From contig NZ_JAEINV010000006.1 in assembly GCF_016342705.1 (NCBI RefSeq), positions 39,344 through 103,343 on the forward strand: a DNA stretch of 64,000 nucleotides, given 5' to 3'. The position numbers and the translations under genes were made by a program. Each line of letters starts with the position of its first letter. The stretch's first letter is position 1. This stretch comes from Lutibacter sp. (GTDB lineage: Bacteria > Bacteroidota > Bacteroidia > Flavobacteriales > Flavobacteriaceae). Shown piece after piece: positions 62,501 to 64,000 of the stretch. The notes beneath the pieces were generated by a model. That model was not told the origin of the DNA and did no database searches. It was given only the letters and a program-made list of their open reading frames with translations.

Positions 62501-62961
62501 TCTTTACCTGCAGTTCTGCTATTACTCAAAAAACCACGTCTTTGAATTAAATGGTAAAATATTCTACCTAATTCTTGAAGTGAAATCTGTTGGGTTAATG
62601 CAGTATTCCTTAACTCATAAGGATTTAATGAGAACCATTGTTTTAATTGGCCTTCAGGAAATATCTTTTTAACTTTCCAATTTTTAAAATCTTGTTCCGT
62701 TAAAGGACACATATTATGGCTGGCAAGTTCTTTTAGCAACATTTTTTTTCGAAGTCTTCTTCTAAAAAATTGTCTTCTTACACCGCGTGCATTTGTTCTC
62801 GATGCATTTCTTGACATTTCCTTTCCTTCTCCATCTCCCAAATTTTCAACTCCCATTGGAAATATTCTACTTCCAATTCCTGAAATTTTATTTTGTGTAT
62901 CGTCTACAACCGCCCAACCAATAGAGTTGGTTCCTAAATCTAATCCTAAAATTTTTGCCAT
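59569..62961 (-). CDS. cas9: CRISPR-associated endonuclease Cas9, compact type II-C
   Basis: A 1130-aa RNA-guided DNA endonuclease. The ATG at 62961 (MAKILGLDLGTNSIGWAV) is the start; an upstream in-frame TTG at 63006 has no support. RuvC-I Asp8, an Arg-rich bridge helix (about 50-75, NASRTNARGVRRQFFRRRLR), the REC lobe, RuvC-II Glu567 (IKVEMARD), an HNH domain with His646 (IQIEHIHPWS), Asn660 and Asn669, and RuvC-III His786/Asp789 (DHRHHAIDALVMA) are all present, so both nuclease sites look intact. The remaining 330 residues hold the PAM-interacting region. It is much shorter than the 1400-1500 aa usual for Flavobacteriaceae Cas9. Transcribed towards the array, opposite to cas1-cas2. Confidence 0.97.
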   Translation of the reverse strand: MAKILGLDLGTNSIGWAVVDDTQNKISGIGSRIFPMGVENLGDGEGKEMSRNASRTNARGVRRQFFRRRLRKKMLLKELASHNMCPLTEQDFKNWKVKKIFPEGQLKQWFSLNPYELRNTALTQQISLQELGRIFYHLIQRRGFLSNSRTAGKDDGAIFKGKPKEGKIGIEETQENIKGKTLGAYLYNIQPKENEPFTENLSRIRNRYTTRQMYIDEFELIWEKQAKYHAVLNTELKTIFGGRKIDGFDKDGILFHQRPLRSQKHLVGNCSFEPTKTKCSIGAIPFELFRIYQWVNTVDCNGKRIEQDERERMIEVLLRKEKPSFKELRKAISKLDARYKFNYKDDDKIVGTHTISSLASKKYFGSHWFEFTEKQQEDIWHVLYFFDNKDKLKEYALNNWDFTEEQASAISSFNLKEGYSNLSRKAILNILPFLKMGFVYDIAVVLGGIKNVFGTKWEQLSIEDKDFIIDNIPEIVRTKIKGGFIETIKEVLSKEFNFTEKQLKKLYHHSATIESEDLTKTLPNGIEADKKIQAIKNPIVITALFELRKLVNELIDTHGKFDEIKVEMARDLKVSKGQRNTIRSEQKRLERENDRVKAKIEEAGQRVTHESLLKYKLWEECKNTCPYTGAIIPVHKLFTGEIQIEHIHPWSRSLNDSFSNKTLCYADENRLKGNKTPFDFYGNNEANWVLIKERALKLFSDTKEYPKAYQKFKRFVQQKFDEEFIARQLNDTRYISKEAKNYLAQICKKVTVAPGQMTANLRQKWGLNYILNEEDGEKTREDHRHHAIDALVMATSKVSYLQELSKWNRYNRNYDLKSFPMPWEGFNSDAEKAVHSILVSHRKNSSLITVRKHTTKKDSGMYKNTGVAARGQLHKETVYGKRKAPFAEEAFHVRKPIDTITTEKQLEKVVDQGIKNLIFKRIQALGGFSKGKIPDGTFFSIDTEGNKIPQIVLPNKNGNSVPVLKVRMKENIGGAEQLKENKNQWVNPRNNHHVLIYKDTEANLKEEIVTFWTAVERKRNGYPVIQLPPNGKEIIATMQINDMFLLGVKEDDIDWENPNTTFLKEHLYRVQTLSLMFYEFRLSSDATQIKDTNLNVFKRIQGFGKGKTGWETHNPIKVKVSVAGKIEKIS

Positions 62962-63095
62962 TTTAATATTTTTTTCACAATTTTTTGTACGTTCCAACAG
63001 GAACAAATAAGTACTGCTTTTAGCACTACTAAATATAAGAACATAAATTTATTTAAAATTGAGGTTTCCCGTAAGATTAAATTAAAAAAAATACA

Positions 63096-63103
63096 TACAT
63101 TTG
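63096..63103 (+). promoter_or_regulatory. -7 promoter box of the tracrRNA
   Basis: TACATTTG matches TAnnTTTG exactly. It is followed after about 7 bp by the predicted 5' end of the tracrRNA. No good -33 TTG is found at 19-21 bp. Confidence 0.6.
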
Positions 63104-63109
63104 ATATGT

Positions 63110-63200
63110 GAAAAAAATTATTCTAATCTTTAATCTTATCACAATAAGGCTATATGCCGTAGATGAAAATCTTTAGTCCTGCTTCGGTAGGACTTTTTTT
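63110..63200 (+). ncRNA. tracrRNA
   Basis: Divergent from cas9, about 150 bp upstream of its start. An anti-repeat begins with TTCTAATCTTTAATC (63121-63135), identical over 15 bp to the plus-strand repeat, then a TTAT bulge in place of AAAC and CACAA (63140-63144). It can thus pair with the crRNA repeat. The tail follows: a nexus hairpin GGC-TATAT-GCC (63148-63158), hairpin AGAT-GAAA-ATCT (63161-63172) and terminator AGTCCTGC/GTAGGACT. The length of about 90 nt and architecture fit type II-C. The 5' end is estimated from the -7 box. Confidence 0.88.
63175..63200 (+). terminator. Rho-independent terminator of the tracrRNA
   Basis: Stem AGTCCTGC/GTAGGACT around a stable TTCG loop (63175-63194) followed by a T-run. 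It forms the last hairpin of the tracrRNA. Confidence 0.88.
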
Positions 63201-63290
63201 GCCATAAAGTAGTGTTTTAACTTTTTGAAAAGAACTTGCCTTTTCCTTAAAAAAGTTTTGCTGTATTTAAACGTTTACGAGGTAAAAACG

Positions 63291-63325
63291 CATAAAAAAA
63301 CCCATTTTATTTAAAAAATGGGTTT
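63291..63325 (-). terminator. Terminator of the sigma factor operon
   Basis: Stem AAACCCATTTT/AAAATGGGTTT (63298-63308 and 63315-63325) with a run of A at 63294-63300, read as T on the minus strand. It follows the small 45-codon gene by 11 bp and terminates the minus-strand transcript. Confidence 0.75.
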
Positions 63326-63335
63326 AAAAAGAACA

Positions 63336-63473
63336 TTAATTCAAATGTAATTCAATATAGTTTTTGTTGGTTTTAATTATTCGCATTTGCTTCGAATAAT
63401 TGATTAAATATTGAATTGTTTCAGCTCTAGGTTGCTTCTTCGTAGAAGACTTTAATGTGTAAAGTTTTATCAT
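63336..63473 (-). CDS. Small conserved-looking protein downstream of sigma factor
   Basis: A 45-aa protein with ATG at 63473 and TAA at 63338-63336. It starts MIKLYTLKSSTKKQPRAETI and ends NYIELHLN. The composition (QPRAETIQYLINYSKQM) suggests a short amphipathic helix. It lies 44 bp after the stop of the sigma factor gene on the same strand and directly before a terminator, so it is the last gene of that transcript. Its amino-acid pattern is natural and not AT-rich noise. I recall similar short proteins in flavobacteria but cannot name a family. Confidence 0.55.
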   Translation of the reverse strand: MIKLYTLKSSTKKQPRAETIQYLINYSKQMRIIKTNKNYIELHLN

Positions 63474-63517
63474 ATAGTATTGGTTTATATACTGATAACG
63501 ATAAACTTTTATATTTA

Positions 63518-64000
63518 TTATGAGTTTACTAAAACAATTTGGTGCTTTTCTATAAGTTTTCTTAAATTAATTAAAGCATAGCGCATTCTTCCTAAAGCTG
63601 TGTTAATACTTACATCCGTATTTTCAGCAATTTCCTTAAAACTCATGTCTTTAAATAAACGCATTACTAATACTTCTTTTTGATCATCTGGAAGCTGCTC
63701 AATTAAACCTGTAACATCTTCTAAAATTTGATCTTTTATTAATTGCTTTTCAACATTTAAAACATCATCACTAATCACAGAAAAAATATCAAACTCATCG
63801 GTATTTTTAAAAATAGGGATTCTTTTTTTACGTCTAAAATGATCTATAATTAAATTATGCGAAATACGCATTACCCAAGGTAAAAATTTACCTTCTTCAT
63901 TATAAGCACCTCTTTTTAAGGTGTTTATTACTTTAATAAATGTGTCTTGAAATATATCCTCAGCTAAGTCTCTGTCTAGGACTTTTGATAAAATAAAACT
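63518..64000 (-). CDS. ECF-type RNA polymerase sigma factor, 5' partial
   Basis: The frame is open to the right window edge. Codons upstream of the internal ATG at 63871 continue the conserved region 2 (DLAEDIFQDTFIKVINTLKR and FLPWVMRISHNLIIDHFRRK), so the true start lies outside the window. Region 4 is complete (QLPDDQKEVLVMRLFKDMSF, EIAENTDVSINTALGRMRYA). The protein is at least 161 residues and resembles the conserved stand-alone flavobacterial ECF sigma. It is followed by a 45-codon gene and a terminator. Confidence 0.9.
   Translation of the reverse strand, partial: SFILSKVLDRDLAEDIFQDTFIKVINTLKRGAYNEEGKFLPWVMRISHNLIIDHFRRKKRIPIFKNTDEFDIFSVISDDVLNVEKQLIKDQILEDVTGLIEQLPDDQKEVLVMRLFKDMSFKEIAENTDVSINTALGRMRYALINLRKLIEKHQIVLVNS

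Noticed and set aside
62962..63006. N-terminal extension of Cas9 from TTG 63006
   Set aside because: The conserved RuvC-I motif starts right after ATG 62961, and the added 15 residues have no counterpart in Cas9 proteins.

Overview
The window is AT-rich chromosomal DNA from a member of the Flavobacteriaceae (Bacteroidota). Supporting signs are a gliding-motility lipoprotein of the GldI type, DUF6702, DUF2141 and 2TM-domain proteins, the Bacteroidota-style -7 promoter box (TAnnTTTG) upstream of several genes, few Shine-Dalgarno-led starts, and a type II-C CRISPR-Cas locus with a Bacteroidota-like repeat. Genus and species cannot be read from the sequence. No rRNA or tRNA gene was recognised. 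Both window edges cut a gene: a CarboxypepD_reg-like protein on the left and an ECF-type sigma factor on the right.

Layout. 1-6.6 kb: two exported CarboxypepD_reg-like proteins, a DUF6702 protein and a tandem pair of M1 metallopeptidases. 6.6-9.2 kb (minus): lgt, yidD, cysS. 9.5-16 kb: an envelope-glycan cluster (two GT2 enzymes, a double LAB_N membrane protein, two ArnT-like GT39 enzymes, a membrane protein, a convergent PAP2 phosphatase). 16-19.4 kb (minus): three lipoprotein prolyl isomerases, one of them GldI, with a DHH phosphoesterase. 19.6-31 kb: ndk, a DUF721 protein, recF, a TPR protein, ribH, mutL, two rhomboids, an EEP-family hydrolase, a DPP-IV-like S9 peptidase and an aldose epimerase-like protein. 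31-40.6 kb: a hybrid sensor kinase, a lipid A-type acyltransferase, an outer-membrane-like protein, glmM, rpsA, a Tat-exported TIM-barrel protein and a LytTR regulator. 40.9-47.3 kb (minus): a 1159-aa protein that may be a PPi-type PEP carboxykinase, two 2TM proteins, a LytS-type kinase with a fused 2TM domain, and a DUF2141 protein. 47.5-54 kb: an EF-G-like GTPase, a GT2 enzyme, an ECF sigma factor, an NRAMP-like transporter and lipA.

The accessory part is 54-63.3 kb. An HU-like gene is preceded by a highly structured leader that could hold a small RNA on the minus strand. A 42-bp tandem repeat follows, then cas1, a complete IS3-family element inserted exactly between cas1 and cas2 with a 4-bp target duplication, cas2, and a CRISPR array of 10 repeats and 9 spacers. 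Next come a GIY-YIG gene and a compact 1130-aa Cas9 on the minus strand. A tracrRNA lies divergently upstream of cas9, with a clear anti-repeat and terminator. Five copies of a palindromic element of about 77 bp surround the array and the GIY-YIG gene. A different 140-bp palindromic element occurs twice, at 34.2 and 40.8 kb, in opposite orientations.

How the parts fit. tracrRNA, pre-crRNA and Cas9 form the interference module; Cas1 and Cas2 form the adaptation module, whose operon has been split by the IS. The anti-repeat shows that crRNAs are read on the minus strand, towards cas2, while the degenerate repeat lies at the transcription-upstream end. The array is therefore polarised opposite to the simplest leader model. 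Most of the rest is core flavobacterial metabolism, envelope biogenesis and signalling.
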